Origin: Roseiarcus sp963741845
GTDB taxonomy: Bacteria; Pseudomonadota; Alphaproteobacteria; Rhizobiales; Beijerinckiaceae
DNA length: 64,000 nucleotides
Direction: 5' to 3'
NCBI GenBank assembly: GCA_963741845.1
Contig: CAVUJV010000016.1
Coordinates: 248,001 to 312,000, forward strand
This document shows positions 63,940 to 64,000 of the stretch, piece by piece. Under the pieces are notes generated by a model. The model did not search any database, was not told where the DNA came from, and worked only from the letters and a program-made list of their open reading frames with translations. Each line of letters opens with the position of its first letter. Position 1 is the stretch's first letter. Made by a program: the position numbers and the translations under genes.

Positions 63940-64000
63940 TCATGCCGCAAGGGAAGCCGCAATGGAGGCGATCGAGCGAAACAGGAGGAGCGGATCGTCG
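63940..64000 (-). CDS. Possible C-terminal end of a gene cut by the window edge
   Basis: One minus-strand frame is open from the window edge to a TGA at 63942-63940 and reads DDPLLLFRSIASIAASLAA. The composition is plausible as a protein C-terminus, and the stop lies 50 bp upstream of the antitoxin start. Too short to identify. Confidence 0.25.
   Translation of the reverse strand, partial: DDPLLLFRSIASIAASLAA

Overview
The window comes from a high-GC alphaproteobacterium, most likely a member of the Hyphomicrobiales (Rhizobiales). Pointers are an Omp25/Omp31-type porin with the N-terminus ADLPTRKAPPAPVY, a cysteine-free HemB, a complex I NDUFS4-like subunit, RpoH, a very large coiled-coil protein resembling the GPR/RgsE pole-growth scaffold, and DUF482 and NYN-domain proteins. 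The family cannot be fixed from sequence alone; the Beijerinckiaceae/Methylocystaceae area is a reasonable guess. Everything looks chromosomal, with no transposase, integrase, phage gene or CRISPR array.

Layout. 1-4.4 kb: galM, a uracil-DNA glycosylase and an NYN-domain gene on the minus strand, then a fumarylacetoacetase-family enzyme, a small membrane protein and a HAD phosphatase on the plus strand. 4.5-4.7 kb: first copy of a ~190-bp dispersed repeat. 4.9-10.6 kb: a minus-strand unit of an APC permease-flavin monooxygenase fusion and two SDR enzymes, with a divergent TetR regulator and a clear palindrome between. 10.7-13.5 kb: hemB, a cupin and a zinc alcohol dehydrogenase. 13.5-16.8 kb: an aminotransferase and a DGPF/ECF42 sigma module with a matching promoter. 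16.8-25.3 kb: porin, DUF1614, HIT, DUF482, a B12-radical SAM protein and an acyltransferase-SGNH fusion. 25.3-32.4 kb: iolE and iolD divergent from an aldehyde dehydrogenase, an amidohydrolase and a CitE-like lyase. 33.0-35.0 kb: tRNA-Arg, an NDUFS4-like gene and tRNA-Pro. Between the NDUFS4-like gene and tRNA-Pro lies a ~1.4-kb segment flanked by an exact 18-bp copy of the tRNA-Pro 3' end; it holds the second repeat copy and a small gene behind an FNR/FixK-like box. 35-46.6 kb: a multi-PAS hybrid kinase, rhodanese, CoA transferase, homocysteine methyltransferase-like enzyme, rluD-like gene, rpoH, a periplasmic protein and a malonyl-CoA synthetase-like ligase. 46.7-54.2 kb: the giant coiled-coil gene. 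54.6-57.9 kb: ferredoxin, its NADP reductase, a YIP1 protein and an MsrQ-like protein. 58.0-64.0 kb: an alpha/beta hydrolase, xdhABC and a Phd/YefM-type antitoxin.

The most pervasive anomaly is that eight genes are interrupted by nine frameshifts, and every one is repaired by deleting a single base, usually from a short homopolymer. This looks more like insertion-type sequence error than gene decay, so these genes are probably intact in the cell. The features most worth following up are the permease-monooxygenase fusion operon with its operator, the tRNA-Pro-flanked mini-island with its FNR-like promoter, the dispersed repeat, the ECF42 module with its intergenic hairpin, and the array of fifteen exact 132-bp (44-residue) units in the giant coiled-coil gene.
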